Of a stretch of DNA of 64,000 nt, positions 17,601 to 30,783 are shown piece after piece. The notes below the pieces were generated by a model, which had not been told where the DNA came from, ran no database searches, and saw only the letters and a list, made by a program, of their open reading frames with translations. Each line of letters begins with the position of its first letter. The first letter of the stretch is position 1. The position numbers and the translations under genes were made by a program. The DNA comes from Deltaproteobacteria bacterium (GTDB lineage: Bacteria > Myxococcota > JADLHZ01): NCBI GenBank assembly GCA_020848545.1, contig JADLHZ010000139.1, forward strand, positions 61,940-125,939, in the 5' to 3' direction.

Positions 17601-18325
17601 TGCGAAACGTCCGTCAAACGGTGCCGACGGTGCTTCAGGTCAAAGCGCACTTGGACGTGCTCAACCATGGTGTGCAGCTGCTCGACACCATCGATGCGGA
17701 GCTGACCGCGGATGTTCTGGAGAAGATCATCTTCGCCGGCGACACGCGCACACATCACGCGCAGCAACTCGTCGATCTCGGCGGGACCGAGCAGCCGATC
17801 GTGGCGGCTGTGGCGAAGCTGAGCGAGATCTTGGGCCTCGAGCGTCCGTGGCGTTCGGCGCCGGAGGCATTTTCGCAGGCAACTCTGGTGCGCGAGGCGT
17901 ACACGCGCGCCCGTCAGCTGCTGCTCGCGCGCCAAGAAGAGCTTGCAGAGAACGCACGCAGCCGCGTCAAGATCCGCGATGGCTTCAGCATCCTAACGAA
18001 CGAGCAAGCAAGCCATGTGCTGCGTCCCATCGCCGAATCGCAGACGAGCACCACCGTTGAAGCGGTGGCGCCGTCGCTCGTTCGGCTGCGCGATGCCTTC
18101 GACGCTCAGTTGCAGCAAGCCGAGGAGCGGGCGATCGAGATCCTCGACGAGCTGCGCATGCAACGGGCCGCCGGCGCGGCGCTCATCGTCAAGCTGGATC
18201 TCGGGTTGAAGAACCGTGAGGTTGGCAGCGCGGCGGACGTCGAAGCCATCGTCGCCGAGGTGCGCGAGAAGTTGATGAAACAGCTCGACTCGTGTGCGCC
18301 GGGAACGCGCGTTCGTCTCTTGTGA
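14693..18325 (+). CDS. brxC: BrxC/PglY-type AAA ATPase of BREX
   Basis: A 1210-residue protein with the BrxC opening MKIKELFESDVTRPIAPVV. Walker A is SGFYGSGKSSFAKLLG (about residue 85), and the Walker B/Asp-box IVVDEVSQYV lies near residue 276. A long helical region with coiled-coil potential follows (about residues 650-1200). BrxC is the large P-loop ATPase of the BREX core, thought to form oligomers needed for phage restriction and methylation. A long antisense open frame across it is a codon-bias shadow. The 62 bases after its stop are the first sizeable gap in the operon. Confidence 0.92.
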   Translation: MKIKELFESDVTRPIAPVVYFHETSPEKLAEEVKEYIITGGWPDGHPNHKRVPRGIHEEYVHLLTTVTNELERPGGPDLPTSWISGFYGSGKSSFAKLLGLALDGRALPDGRSVAEAWLARDKSPKASELGAAWARLRQKVNPIAVVFDIGAKALNNEHIHAAIVRQVQRRLGYCGADPIVADFELGLERAGEWKRFEEVAQQVLGKPWSSVKDKALAEEDFSLVMSKLRPERYSDPMAWYTSRAGTHAGVGSPEDAVAAIRDMLKFRSPDSHLFIVVDEVSQYVVTNKDRIDRLRAFAAALGATLKGKAWLFALGQQKLDDDAGDDLSLWAKDRFPPKLRVHLSPMNIRDVVHRRLLAKKPEHEQMLRKAFEKAHDDLALFAYGTEGATPEDFAEVYPLLPGHIDLLLRITTALRLRSNRAQGDDQAIRGLLQLLGELFRDQKIADEEFGALITLDKIYEVQHTALDSDAQASMTRVLDQCAGEDDLLVRVAKAVAMLELIQETLPTDASLVTRTLYERIGQESHVQKVTDALEQLRRKNLLGYSEKHGYKLQSSAGKEWESERRGMSAPAEARSEIVQEMLASLLAVPEKPKLEGRPFSWEAVFSDGRQANDVVLVPSRDDATVKVDLRYLTQEDRQDSLWVRRSAESAFENVIVWVAGETDELDAQIRELVKSRAMVKKYETRRESMGPSRKMLLQQEQNNVEERERAIKQTVADAWMMGRVYFRGESIDPRAYGTAFARALNGAATSKLPAIYHSFVATTVAPSELVPLLESELSGVSPKFLGGDLGILETDAGRYVPSCTGVVPVRVLDVIKTLDGIGGATMLSRFGGPPYGYPSTVVKACIAGLLRAEKIRIVPESGEALAAIRDAGVKDVFEKDRAFRQASFFVAGDDGIGYQGLSRVCSFFSTRLGVTLERDKTQIADAVAAQFNRLSAKTRHVLERLSRLPGDRKLPAELVALQEALEACLRNVRQTVPTVLQVKAHLDVLNHGVQLLDTIDAELTADVLEKIIFAGDTRTHHAQQLVDLGGTEQPIVAAVAKLSEILGLERPWRSAPEAFSQATLVREAYTRARQLLLARQEELAENARSRVKIRDGFSILTNEQASHVLRPIAESQTSTTVEAVAPSLVRLRDAFDAQLQQAEERAIEILDELRMQRAAGAALIVKLDLGLKNREVGSAADVEAIVAEVREKLMKQLDSCAPGTRVRLL

Positions 18326-18388
18326 GGTTCCGATGCGACCATTTGTTCCGTTTCGGGATTCGTCTAATGTCGCGGGGAAGGAAACCGC

Positions 18389-19645
18389 ATGATCACACTC
18401 ATTGAGGCGAAGGGCTATCGCGCACTTCGCTACGTTCGCCAGCCACTCGGCAATTTCGCCGTGCTCGTAGGCCCAAATGCTTCAGGGAAGACGACGTTCC
18501 TGGACGTCCCCGCCTTCCTCGGCAGGCTCGTCGCGGACGGTATCGACGCAGCGGTCGGAGAACGCTCCAAAAATTTTCAGGATCTCACCTGGCGGCGGGA
18601 GGGGACGACGTTCGAGCTCGCGGTGGAGGTGTCGATTCCCCATGAGCGCCGGCGCAACCTCAGCGAATCATACGACACGGCCCGATATGAAGTTGGCTTG
18701 GGCCTGAACGGCTCGGACGAGGTGTCGCTGCTGACCGAGCGCGTGCTCTTGAAGCAGAGCTCGGCTCAACCGCCCCGGCCGCGCGCGTTATTCCCGGAGA
18801 GCGCGATGCCACCCGATACCATTCTGACCCAGAAGCTGGTCGCGAAGGCCGGCGCAAAGCAAGTCATCAGCAAAGTGGCGGACGGCAACGACAACTTTTA
18901 CGACGAAACGAAAACGAAGGGCACGAGCTACAATCCGTCGTTCAAGCTTGGTCCTCGAAAAAGCGCGCTCGCGAACCTTCCCGCCGACGAGTCGAAGTTT
19001 CCAGTCGCTACTTGGCTGAAAGACTACCTCACCGAGGGTGTGCAACGGCTCGTCCTCAATAGCGAGCACATCCGCAGCGCGTCTCCTCCGAACCAAGGGC
19101 GTCGTTTCAAGAGAGACGGCTCCAACCTCGCATGGGTCGCGGCCAATCTTCAGAAGGATGACCCTGACCGTTTCAACGACTGGATGGATCACCTGTCGAC
19201 CGCTTTGCGCGATTTCGAATCGCTACGCGTCGTCGTTCGCGAGGACGACAAGCACAGTTACATGATGTTGAAGTATCGTGGTGGGCTCGAAGTACCCTCG
19301 TGGATGGCATCGGACGGCACGATGCGAATGCTTGCGCTCACCTTGCCGGCCTATCTTCCGGACTTTCGCGGCGTCTTCCTCATCGAAGAGCCAGAGAACG
19401 GAATACACCCGCGCGCAGTCGAGGCGATGCTGCAGTCCCTGTCATCGGTGTACGATGCGCAGATTCTGCTTGCGACACACTCGCCCGTCATCCTGAGCAG
19501 CACGCCTGCGGAAAAAGTGCTGTGCTTTGCAAAGGATCGCGATGGGGCGACGGACATCGTTGTCGGATCGAATCATCCGGCGCTTGCAGCATGGAAAGGC
19601 GAGACGAATCTTGGGACGCTGTTCGCCGCCGGAGTGTTGGGATGA
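18389..19645 (+). CDS. RecF/SMC-like ATPase embedded in BREX (MAD3-like)
   Basis: A 418-residue ABC-type ATPase. Walker A is GPNASGKTTFLD (about 29-40), the signature-like SDGTMRMLALTL precedes Walker B FLIEEPENGIHP (about 331-342), and the H-switch is LLATHSPVILS. The N-terminal strand plus P-loop and split ATPase halves are typical of AAA_15/AAA_21 ATPases that pair with TOPRIM-type nucleases in phage defence. Its downstream partner resembles MAD4 of the methylation-associated defence system, making MAD3 the nearest analogue. A good ribosome site (GGGGAAGGA) and TCTAAT at 18363-18368 precede it, so it may have its own promoter. Confidence 0.75.
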   Translation: MITLIEAKGYRALRYVRQPLGNFAVLVGPNASGKTTFLDVPAFLGRLVADGIDAAVGERSKNFQDLTWRREGTTFELAVEVSIPHERRRNLSESYDTARYEVGLGLNGSDEVSLLTERVLLKQSSAQPPRPRALFPESAMPPDTILTQKLVAKAGAKQVISKVADGNDNFYDETKTKGTSYNPSFKLGPRKSALANLPADESKFPVATWLKDYLTEGVQRLVLNSEHIRSASPPNQGRRFKRDGSNLAWVAANLQKDDPDRFNDWMDHLSTALRDFESLRVVVREDDKHSYMMLKYRGGLEVPSWMASDGTMRMLALTLPAYLPDFRGVFLIEEPENGIHPRAVEAMLQSLSSVYDAQILLATHSPVILSSTPAEKVLCFAKDRDGATDIVVGSNHPALAAWKGETNLGTLFAAGVLG

Positions 19646-20255
19646 CCTTGGGGCGGGTCGAAGACCTCATCGTTCTCGTTGCCGACGCGAACATGGAATA
19701 CGCCGTTCGAGGGTTGCTCACGCGTCATGCCTCGCTTGGGATTCGCAGTCCGTCCCACCAGATTTACGTACACCCAGAGCGAGATCCGGGGTGCTACCTG
19801 CGCGCCGCGGAGTTCCTGCAGCCATTTTCGCGGCAGTATCATCAGGCGCTCGTCCTCTTCGATCATGACGGCTGTGGCCAGGAGAGCAAGACAGCGGCCA
19901 CGCTCGAAGCGGAAGTGAACGCGAGGCTCGACGTGACCTGGAACCGCCGCGCCTCGGCCATCGTGATCGATCCAGAGCTCGAGGCTTGGGTCTGGAGTGA
20001 TTCACCGCACGTCGGGACTATTCTGGGGTGGGCCGGTCGCGACTTGCGAGCCGAGCTGGTGGCGAAAGGCCTTCTTGCTCAGGGTGCGCAAAAGCCGGGT
20101 GATCCGAAGGGCGCCGTCGAGTTCGCGCTCAGCGAGGTCAAGAAACAAAGATCATCGGCGCTGTACAAGCGGCTTGCTGAGCGTGTGTCTTTTTCTCGCT
20201 GTACTGATCCGGCGTTCGACCTGTTCAAGCGTACGCTCGCTGGGTGGTTCCCCTT

Positions 20256-20259
<4 letters not shown>
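19642..20259 (+). CDS. TOPRIM-like partner protein (MAD4-like)
   Basis: A 205-residue protein coupled by ATGA to the ATPase gene and by ATGA to pglX. Visible blocks: LIVLVADANMEYAVRGLL, HPERDPGCY, ALVLFDHDGCG, IDPELEAWVWSDSPHV and KPGDPKGAVEFAL. An acidic residue after the first strand and a DxD after the second (FDHDG) fit a TOPRIM-like metal site as in OLD-family nucleases. From memory the blocks match MAD4 of the methylation-associated defence system; its activity is not established to my knowledge. A nuclease role is inferred from the fold pattern and the ATPase pairing. Confidence 0.65.
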
Positions 20260-24521
<4,262 letters not shown>

Positions 24522-24527
24522 CGACAA

Positions 24528-24593
24528 AACACTTGCTAAATTCCATGTATCATCTGTTTTATTTGTCGTTTGCGCAGAAAGTTTGCAAGTGTT
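24528..24593. promoter_or_regulatory. Dyad operator/promoter region before the RloA/RloB cassette
   Basis: AACACTTGC (24528-24536) and its exact complement GCAAGTGTT (24585-24593) face each other across an AT-rich 48-base spacer, ending 13 bases before the RloA-like start. TTGCTA (24533-24538) and TTTTAT (24557-24562), 18 bases apart, could be a sigma-70-type promoter. Such a layout suggests separate regulation of the cassette inside the BREX operon. Confidence 0.4.
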
Positions 24594-24605
24594 AGGTTTA
24601 AAGCC

Positions 24606-25838
24606 ATGCTTGTAGAGTTCAGAGTCGACAATCATCGCTCCATCCGGGACGAGCACGGGCTCACGATGGAGGCGTCGAACGTCTCCGGCGACGTGTCGCG
24701 GGTCCGCGACGTCGCTGATCTCAAGCTCTTGCCCGTCGCAGCGCTCTACGGCGCCAATGCGAGCGGAAAAACCAACGTTTTGGCCGCGATCCAGTTCATG
24801 CGGGACGCCGTCGCTTGGTCAGACCGGTTATGGCCACCCGATCAGGGCGTGCCGCGCGAAGCGTTCGCTTGGGGCAAAAAACGAAGCGACCCGTCGCTCT
24901 TTCAGGCCACGTTCATCCTGAGCGGGGTCAAACACGAATACGGTTTTGTCGTCGACGACGAGCGCGTCGTCGAAGAGTGGCTCAAGACTTGGCCGAATGG
25001 TCGGGTTCAGACTTGGTACACACGCGACGGCCAATCCTTTGATTTCGGTGAGCGCCTTCACGGCGAAAACCGCGCTGTCGAAAAACTGACACGACCGAAC
25101 GCGCTCTTTCTTTCAGCCGCCGCGCAGTCGAACCACAAGCAGCTCAGTGTCATCTACCGTTGGTTTCGCGGCATCCTCGGGCACGTCGCCCCGGAGCGCA
25201 TGGTTGCGTTGATGGCGGACGGTCCTGCTCGGTGGTTCGCGGAGGACGCGCAGGGCGACTTGCTCCAACAAGAGAGCATTCAGAGCTTTCTTTCCATGCT
25301 CAAGACGACAGACATCGGCGTCGTCGACATCAAGGTCACGTCCGACGACGGCGGAGCGCCACAGCGTGGGCGCCCCCGTCGGATTCTCCTAAAGCATCGG
25401 GGTCCGTCCGACGACGCTTGGCTTCCTCTCGAGCAGGAGTCGCACGGCACGCGCCGCCTCTTTCGGCTTGGACCTCGGGTCATTCACGCCCTCCAGCACG
25501 GAGGCATCGTCATCATCGACGAGCTCGAAGCGGGCTTTCACCCGCTGCTCGCCCTCGAGATCGTCCGCGCGTTTCATGATCCGAAGAAAAATCCGAAGAA
25601 CGCGCAGCTTCTATTCACGACGCATGACACGAACCTTCTCGGAACCGTCGTCGGCGATCCGGTGCTGCGTCGCGATCAGGTCTGGCTCACGGAGAAAGAC
25701 GAAAGCGGCGGCACGCGCTTCTATCCGCTCACCGACTATCAGCCGCGAAAGAGCGAGAACTTGGAGCGCGGCTATCTGCAAGGACGTTACGGCGCGATCC
25801 CGTTTCTCGGCAATCTCGCGTGGACGGAAAAACCCTGA
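24606..25838 (+). CDS. RloA-like AAA ATPase embedded in BREX
   Basis: A 410-residue ATPase starting MLVEFRVDNHRSIRDEHGL, the usual opening of AAA_15/AAA_21 'OLD-like' ATPases. Walker A is YGANASGKTNVLAA (about 54-67), Walker B IVIIDELEAGFHP, and the H-loop LLFTTHDTNLLG. It is followed with no spacer by an RloB-domain gene. ATPase/RloB pairs occur as RloA/RloB in restriction loci and, as I recall, as AbiL-type abortive infection systems. It probably senses a phage trigger and licenses the RloB effector (inference). Confidence 0.8.
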   Translation: MLVEFRVDNHRSIRDEHGLTMEASNVSGDVSRVRDVADLKLLPVAALYGANASGKTNVLAAIQFMRDAVAWSDRLWPPDQGVPREAFAWGKKRSDPSLFQATFILSGVKHEYGFVVDDERVVEEWLKTWPNGRVQTWYTRDGQSFDFGERLHGENRAVEKLTRPNALFLSAAAQSNHKQLSVIYRWFRGILGHVAPERMVALMADGPARWFAEDAQGDLLQQESIQSFLSMLKTTDIGVVDIKVTSDDGGAPQRGRPRRILLKHRGPSDDAWLPLEQESHGTRRLFRLGPRVIHALQHGGIVIIDELEAGFHPLLALEIVRAFHDPKKNPKNAQLLFTTHDTNLLGTVVGDPVLRRDQVWLTEKDESGGTRFYPLTDYQPRKSENLERGYLQGRYGAIPFLGNLAWTEKP

Positions 25839-26615
25839 ATGCCGCGGCGCGATCGCCAACAGCGGGCGCTGCGGCGTCCGCCGGGGCCACCGAAGAAACG
25901 CATCCTCATCGTTTGTGAGGGCAAGGTCACGGAGCGCGAGTACCTCGAAGCCTTCAAGAACTGGCGCAAGAACCCCAGGGTCGAGATTCGTATTGAAGGT
26001 CCAGCCGGCGTTCCTGTGACCCTGGTCAAACGCGCCAAGGCACTGAGGGACGAGGCGATCGCGCTGGCAGAGAGACATGATGACCAGACGTACCTCTACG
26101 ACGAAGTCTGGTGCGTCTTCGACGTGGACAAGTTCGGCGAGCTCATCCCCGCTGCGCGCGATGAGGCGCAAGCGAACGGGCTGAAGCTGGCGATGTCGAA
26201 TCCGTGCATCGAGCTCTGGTTGATCCTGCATCTGCGCGACAACCCAGGACAGCACGATCACCACAAGATGCAGGCGATATTTTGCGCCCTGCAACCAGCA
26301 GTGCCGGAAAAGCACATCGATTTCGCAATGCTCTCCCCCGGTTATGAAGAGGCGTTCCGGCGCGCCAAGCGGCTTTGCGACGATGCGACTGCGCAGGGCG
26401 AGCCTTGCCGCAATCCGACGACCGAGATGTACCTGCTCACGGACTCGATAGACGAGGACGGTCGAGCAGCACGAAAGGCGGAAGCAGATCGGCGACGGGC
26501 CGAGGAAGAAGCGGACTCACGAGGGAAAGCGAAAGCCGCCGCGGAGAGAGCGCACGCGCAGTACGATGCAGAAAGCAAAGCGGCCGACGATGAAGTGAAG
26601 CGTTCGGGGGAGTGA
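25839..26615 (+). CDS. RloB-domain TOPRIM-like effector
   Basis: 258 residues. The RloB hallmarks are present: ILIVCEGKVTEREYLEAF (the CEG-x-x-TE-x-x-Y motif), VWCVFDVDKFGEL (DxD) and MSNPCIELWLILHL (NP-x-x-ExWxxLH). These form a TOPRIM-like metal site found in ATPase-partnered nucleases. The C-terminal 60 residues are a charged, coiled-coil-prone tail rich in Ala, Glu and Lys. It starts immediately after the ATPase stop, and its stop overlaps the pglZ start as TGATG, so the cassette is coupled to downstream BREX genes. Confidence 0.85.
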   Translation: MPRRDRQQRALRRPPGPPKKRILIVCEGKVTEREYLEAFKNWRKNPRVEIRIEGPAGVPVTLVKRAKALRDEAIALAERHDDQTYLYDEVWCVFDVDKFGELIPAARDEAQANGLKLAMSNPCIELWLILHLRDNPGQHDHHKMQAIFCALQPAVPEKHIDFAMLSPGYEEAFRRAKRLCDDATAQGEPCRNPTTEMYLLTDSIDEDGRAARKAEADRRRAEEEADSRGKAKAAAERAHAQYDAESKAADDEVKRSGE

Positions 26616-29455
26616 TGGGACCCGTCTCCGAGACACTCGCAGTCGAGATCGCCATCGAGATGAGCAGCAACCCCGTCGTGTACCTGCTCGACAGCGAGGC
26701 AAACTACACGGCGTTCATCGACGGGTGGGCGAGCGTTGCGCCGTATCCCGTGCTCGCCTTTCGCGGCAGCCACCTCGAGCTGATGGCCTCCCTCGCGAAG
26801 CACGCAAACGGCGTGAATGCGACGCCGCTTCTCGTTCACTTGCCGGGCTTCAACGACGAGACCGTCCGTCACTCACCGTTCTACGAGGTCTGCGCCGCCG
26901 GCAAGCGTATGCAAAAAGCGCTGGCGACGCTGGTGACTGACGCGGCCGCCGGCCGGGCCCTGCCGGATCAGATCAGCGCATACGTGAAGCGCCAGGGACT
27001 CACGCTCGAAGACGCGGACGCTTGGTTGGCCGGCCTAGACGCATCGAACAGCGGCGCGCTCGGCGGGCTGCTGCAGAACATGACGATCGACGCCATCGTC
27101 GACGATCTTCTCGCGGGCGGTTCGTTGGCGAGCCGCATGGGAGAGGAGCGCGATCGAAGCGCGCTCAAAGAACATTTCGCACGTGCCCTCGGGCTCAACG
27201 ACGCGTGGCGCGACGAAGGCGATCGCCGCGCGACACCACGCCCGCGTGACCTCGCGTTTCTCGGCGTCAGCTGGGCGCTCGCTGTGGAATACACGATGGA
27301 TCTGTCTCGTCCGCCGGTGGACGAGCGGCTCTGCGAGATCCACAAGCTCCCCAAAGCCGTGCATGAAGCGTGCTTCCGTCTGGCGCAGCACACCCGCGAA
27401 CGCCATGCGGCGTTCTACAAAGACACGGCGACGGAAGCGGAGACCTGGCTCGCTGACGAAAAAGCGATGCTCCGTGCTGAAGAGCTCGGCCACATCGACA
27501 CCTTCGCATTCGAGGAGGCGACGATCCTCTCGGCCGCGCTCGATGCGTTGCGCGACACAAAGTTCAAGCGCGCGTTCGACTGGGCTGAGTCGCGCGCGGC
27601 AGGGGAGTCGTTCTGGACAAGAGCAACGCCCGACCGCCGTAACGCGTGGCAGCTCGTGCGCGACGCGGCGAAGCTCGGCCTGGCGATCGAAGCCGCGGGT
27701 CCGTCGCTCGGGCATGTCACGTCGCTCGACGCGGCAACAGAACGCTACGTCGAGCACGGTGCGGCGGTGGATCGCGCGCACCGCTCACTCATACAGCAGC
27801 GAGAGAGCCTCCTCTATCCGCAAGTGACCGAGTTCCACGTGCTGCGCCCGCGTCTCGATGAAATGCACGCGCGCTGGCGAGCGTGGGCGGATGCATGGGC
27901 GACGGATTGGAACGGCGTTTGTCAGCGGAGCGGCTTTCTTCCAGCCGCCGATCTGCAGCAGCGAACGTTGTTCGATCAGGTCGTCAGGCCCATCGCCGCC
28001 GATCCGCTCGCCCCGAGCGACGTGACGGCATACTTCGTCGTCGACGCCTTTCGCTTCGAAATGGCCGAGGAGCTCGCCGATGCGATCGGTGAGCAACCCG
28101 CAACGAAGAAACAACTCCGCGCCCGGCTTGCCGAGCTTCCAACCGTCACGGAGGTGGGCATGAACGTGCTCGCGCCTGTGGCAGTGAACGGCAAGCTCAA
28201 GCCCGCGCTGCGCGACAATCAAATCCAAGGGTTCTCCGCCGGTGAATACCGCGTCGATTCACCAGAGACGCGCCGGCGCGCCATGTTCGATCGCGTCGGC
28301 GGCGCCGGCTGCCCGCGGTTGCCGCTAAGAGACGTCCTCACCGAGGACGCCGCATCGTTGCGGCGCCGCGTCGCCCAATCGCGGCTCATCCTCGTGCACA
28401 GCCAAGAGATCGACATCCTCGGCGAGGACGGCGTGGGGATTCCGCTTTTTTACAAAGTGCTCCAAGACTTGCGCGCGGCGTGGCGACTACTGCGCGAGGC
28501 TGGCGTGCGGCGCTTCGTGTTTACGGCCGATCATGGCTTCTTGCTGCTCGACGACAAGCTCGGCGACGCGCAGAGGCACGGCCGCCCGCGCGATCCCAAG
28601 CGTCGCTATGTGCTCACGGAAGTCGCCGCCGATCACCGGGGCGAAGTGCGCGTGCCGCTCTCCCAGCTCGGCTACGAAGACACGAGCGCGCAGTTGATGA
28701 TGCCGCTCACGGTGAACGTCTTCGACGATGGCCGCGGCGTTCCGAGCTTCGTCCACGGCGGAAACAGTCCGCAGGAACGCGTGATCCCAGTGCTCACGCT
28801 CATCCATGGCCGCCCGGCCGGACGCGATGAGCACACCTATACGATCAGCGCTCGGGCCGGCGAAGGCCTCGCCGGAATGCACTGCATCGAAGCGCAGGTC
28901 GACGTCACGCAAGGGCAGATGTTCGGCGGCAAGCGCTCGATTGAGCTCGGTCTCGTCGTTCACGACGCGCTTCCTTCGGCCACCGTCGAGCTGTGCCAAG
29001 CGCGACGAGGCGCGAAGGTGGCAGGGAACGTCATTCAGGCCGACATCGGCGTTCCCTTCGAGCTGTTCTTCAGGATCGTTGGAGCAACCGATGCTCGGGC
29101 TCGCGTGGAGCTGCGTCACACCGGCACCGAGGCAGGCGACGTCAGAAGCACCGTCCTCGACGAACGTTTCTCGGTGACGGTGGCGGGGGGTCGCGCGCCG
29201 AGCGCCGAAGCGCCGCCGAGCACGACGAGTTGGCTCGCCGAGCTGCCGGCCGGAGGCGTGAGACAGGTGTTCGAGCACGTGGAGAAGCATGGCGCGATCA
29301 CCGAGACCGAAGCGGCCAACATGCTCGGCGGCGCCCGCGAGCTGCGCAAGTTCGCCCGCGAATTCGAAGACTTTGCGAAGAAAGCGCCGTTTCGCGTCCG
29401 CATCGAAGTCGTCGCCGGAGTGAAGCGCTACGTGCGCGAGGGAGCGGCATCATGA
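26615..29455 (+). CDS. pglZ: PglZ alkaline-phosphatase-superfamily protein of BREX
   Basis: A 946-residue core BREX protein (a GTG at 26612 would add one residue). The PglZ domain lies in the second half: AYFVVDAFRFEMAEELADAI (first metal-binding Asp, about residue 475), LPTVTEVGMNVLAP, a long insert, then LILVHSQEIDILG and FVFTADHGFLLLDD (second metal site, about residue 637). Its substrate in BREX is unsettled; nuclease or phosphatase activity has been proposed for family members. It is coupled by ATGA to brxD. Confidence 0.92.
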   Translation: MGPVSETLAVEIAIEMSSNPVVYLLDSEANYTAFIDGWASVAPYPVLAFRGSHLELMASLAKHANGVNATPLLVHLPGFNDETVRHSPFYEVCAAGKRMQKALATLVTDAAAGRALPDQISAYVKRQGLTLEDADAWLAGLDASNSGALGGLLQNMTIDAIVDDLLAGGSLASRMGEERDRSALKEHFARALGLNDAWRDEGDRRATPRPRDLAFLGVSWALAVEYTMDLSRPPVDERLCEIHKLPKAVHEACFRLAQHTRERHAAFYKDTATEAETWLADEKAMLRAEELGHIDTFAFEEATILSAALDALRDTKFKRAFDWAESRAAGESFWTRATPDRRNAWQLVRDAAKLGLAIEAAGPSLGHVTSLDAATERYVEHGAAVDRAHRSLIQQRESLLYPQVTEFHVLRPRLDEMHARWRAWADAWATDWNGVCQRSGFLPAADLQQRTLFDQVVRPIAADPLAPSDVTAYFVVDAFRFEMAEELADAIGEQPATKKQLRARLAELPTVTEVGMNVLAPVAVNGKLKPALRDNQIQGFSAGEYRVDSPETRRRAMFDRVGGAGCPRLPLRDVLTEDAASLRRRVAQSRLILVHSQEIDILGEDGVGIPLFYKVLQDLRAAWRLLREAGVRRFVFTADHGFLLLDDKLGDAQRHGRPRDPKRRYVLTEVAADHRGEVRVPLSQLGYEDTSAQLMMPLTVNVFDDGRGVPSFVHGGNSPQERVIPVLTLIHGRPAGRDEHTYTISARAGEGLAGMHCIEAQVDVTQGQMFGGKRSIELGLVVHDALPSATVELCQARRGAKVAGNVIQADIGVPFELFFRIVGATDARARVELRHTGTEAGDVRSTVLDERFSVTVAGGRAPSAEAPPSTTSWLAELPAGGVRQVFEHVEKHGAITETEAANMLGGARELRKFAREFEDFAKKAPFRVRIEVVAGVKRYVREGAAS

Positions 29456-30783
29456 GCGAGCTAACGACACGAGACATCGCGCACGTCTTCGAATCGCTGC
29501 GCAAGGGGCTCGTTCCCGAACGCGGCATCGAAGCCTTCGCGGTGGGGATCGACGCGCGACGCGGAGAGCTGTCGCGGCAGATGGACCTGGCAAAGGACGG
29601 CGAGGGCACGATCAAGTTCCTGCGCGGCGGCTACGGCTGCGGCAAGACGTTCACCGCGCGCTTGGCGGTCCTCGACGCGCAGCAACGAAAGTTCGTCACC
29701 AGCTTCGTCGTGGTTTCGGACAACGATCTGCACTTTCACCGCTTCGATGACGTCTACCGAAGAGTGATGACGGAGCTAGGCACAGCGTCCTGCGCGCGAG
29801 GCGCCCTCTCCGACGTTCTCGATCGTTGGATCGGCCAAGTCGAAGACACGCTCATCGAAGGCGGGGCCGACCCGGATGCGAAGGACTTCGATCAGAAGGT
29901 GCGCGCGCGGCTCGAGGCCGATTTGGACGCGGCGACGCGGGGAGCGGTGCCGCAAGACTTCGTCCGCGTGGTGCAGGCGATCTTCGACTTGAAGCAAAAG
30001 GGTAACGCTGCCGATGCGGGCTCGCTCATCTCCTGGTTGTGCGGCAGCGAGAACGTGAGCGCGGGGATCAAACGCGACGCCGGCATCAAGGGCGAGATCG
30101 GAAGCAGAGACGCGCTCTCATACCTTCGCGGCGTGCTCGAGATCGTCAAGGCCGCTGGCTACGCGGGCATGGTGATCGTCATCGACGAGGCCGAGACGAT
30201 CCTGCGGATGCGCAAAGACTCCCGGCACAAGTCGCTCAATGGAATACGCCAGATCGCCGACGCTGCCGGATCGTACCCAGGCTTGCTGTGGCTCTTCACG
30301 GGCACTCCGGACTTTTTCGACTCGCGTCATGGCGTCGCCGGGCTCGCGCCGCTTCACGATCGCATTCACTTCAAAAAAGACGGCAAGTTCGCGAGCCTTC
30401 GCCAAGCGCAGCTCGAGCTCACTCCCTTCGACGCCGAGCGCCTGCGGGCAGTGGCGCTGCGCCTGCGTGAGCTCTTCCCTGCCGCCGATCGGCAGCGCTT
30501 CGAACGCGCCGTCAGCGGGGCGTTCATCGATCGGCTCGTCGACGAAGTGACCGCTGGCTTCAAGGGCGACGTCGGAGTGGTGCCACGGCAATTTCTGCGA
30601 GAGCTGGTCACGCAGATGGACCTCGTCGACGAACAAGCCGAGTACGATCCGATGACGCACTATGGCTTCAAGATGCCGACGCCGCCGACGCTGAGAGTCG
30701 AGGAGCAGAGCGCGTTGTCAGGCACGGCGCTCGTCGCGGCGGACGCAGACGAAGCGCTCGTCCCCAAGGAAGACGTGTGGTGA
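29452..30783 (+). CDS. brxD: BrxD P-loop ATPase of BREX
   Basis: A 443-residue DUF2791-type ATPase. Walker A is GGYGCGKTFTARLA (about residue 56-69), Walker B VIVIDEAETILRM (about 241), and an AAA-type arginine-rich segment and sensor (LLWLFTGTPDFF) follow. BrxD occurs with brxHI in BREX types 2 and 6. ATGA overlap upstream and GTGA overlap downstream. Confidence 0.92.
   Translation: MSELTTRDIAHVFESLRKGLVPERGIEAFAVGIDARRGELSRQMDLAKDGEGTIKFLRGGYGCGKTFTARLAVLDAQQRKFVTSFVVVSDNDLHFHRFDDVYRRVMTELGTASCARGALSDVLDRWIGQVEDTLIEGGADPDAKDFDQKVRARLEADLDAATRGAVPQDFVRVVQAIFDLKQKGNAADAGSLISWLCGSENVSAGIKRDAGIKGEIGSRDALSYLRGVLEIVKAAGYAGMVIVIDEAETILRMRKDSRHKSLNGIRQIADAAGSYPGLLWLFTGTPDFFDSRHGVAGLAPLHDRIHFKKDGKFASLRQAQLELTPFDAERLRAVALRLRELFPAADRQRFERAVSGAFIDRLVDEVTAGFKGDVGVVPRQFLRELVTQMDLVDEQAEYDPMTHYGFKMPTPPTLRVEEQSALSGTALVAADADEALVPKEDVW

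Noticed and set aside
18326..18388. Rho-independent terminator between brxC and the first ATPase gene
   Set aside because: No stem followed by a T tract; the gap looks more like a weak promoter.
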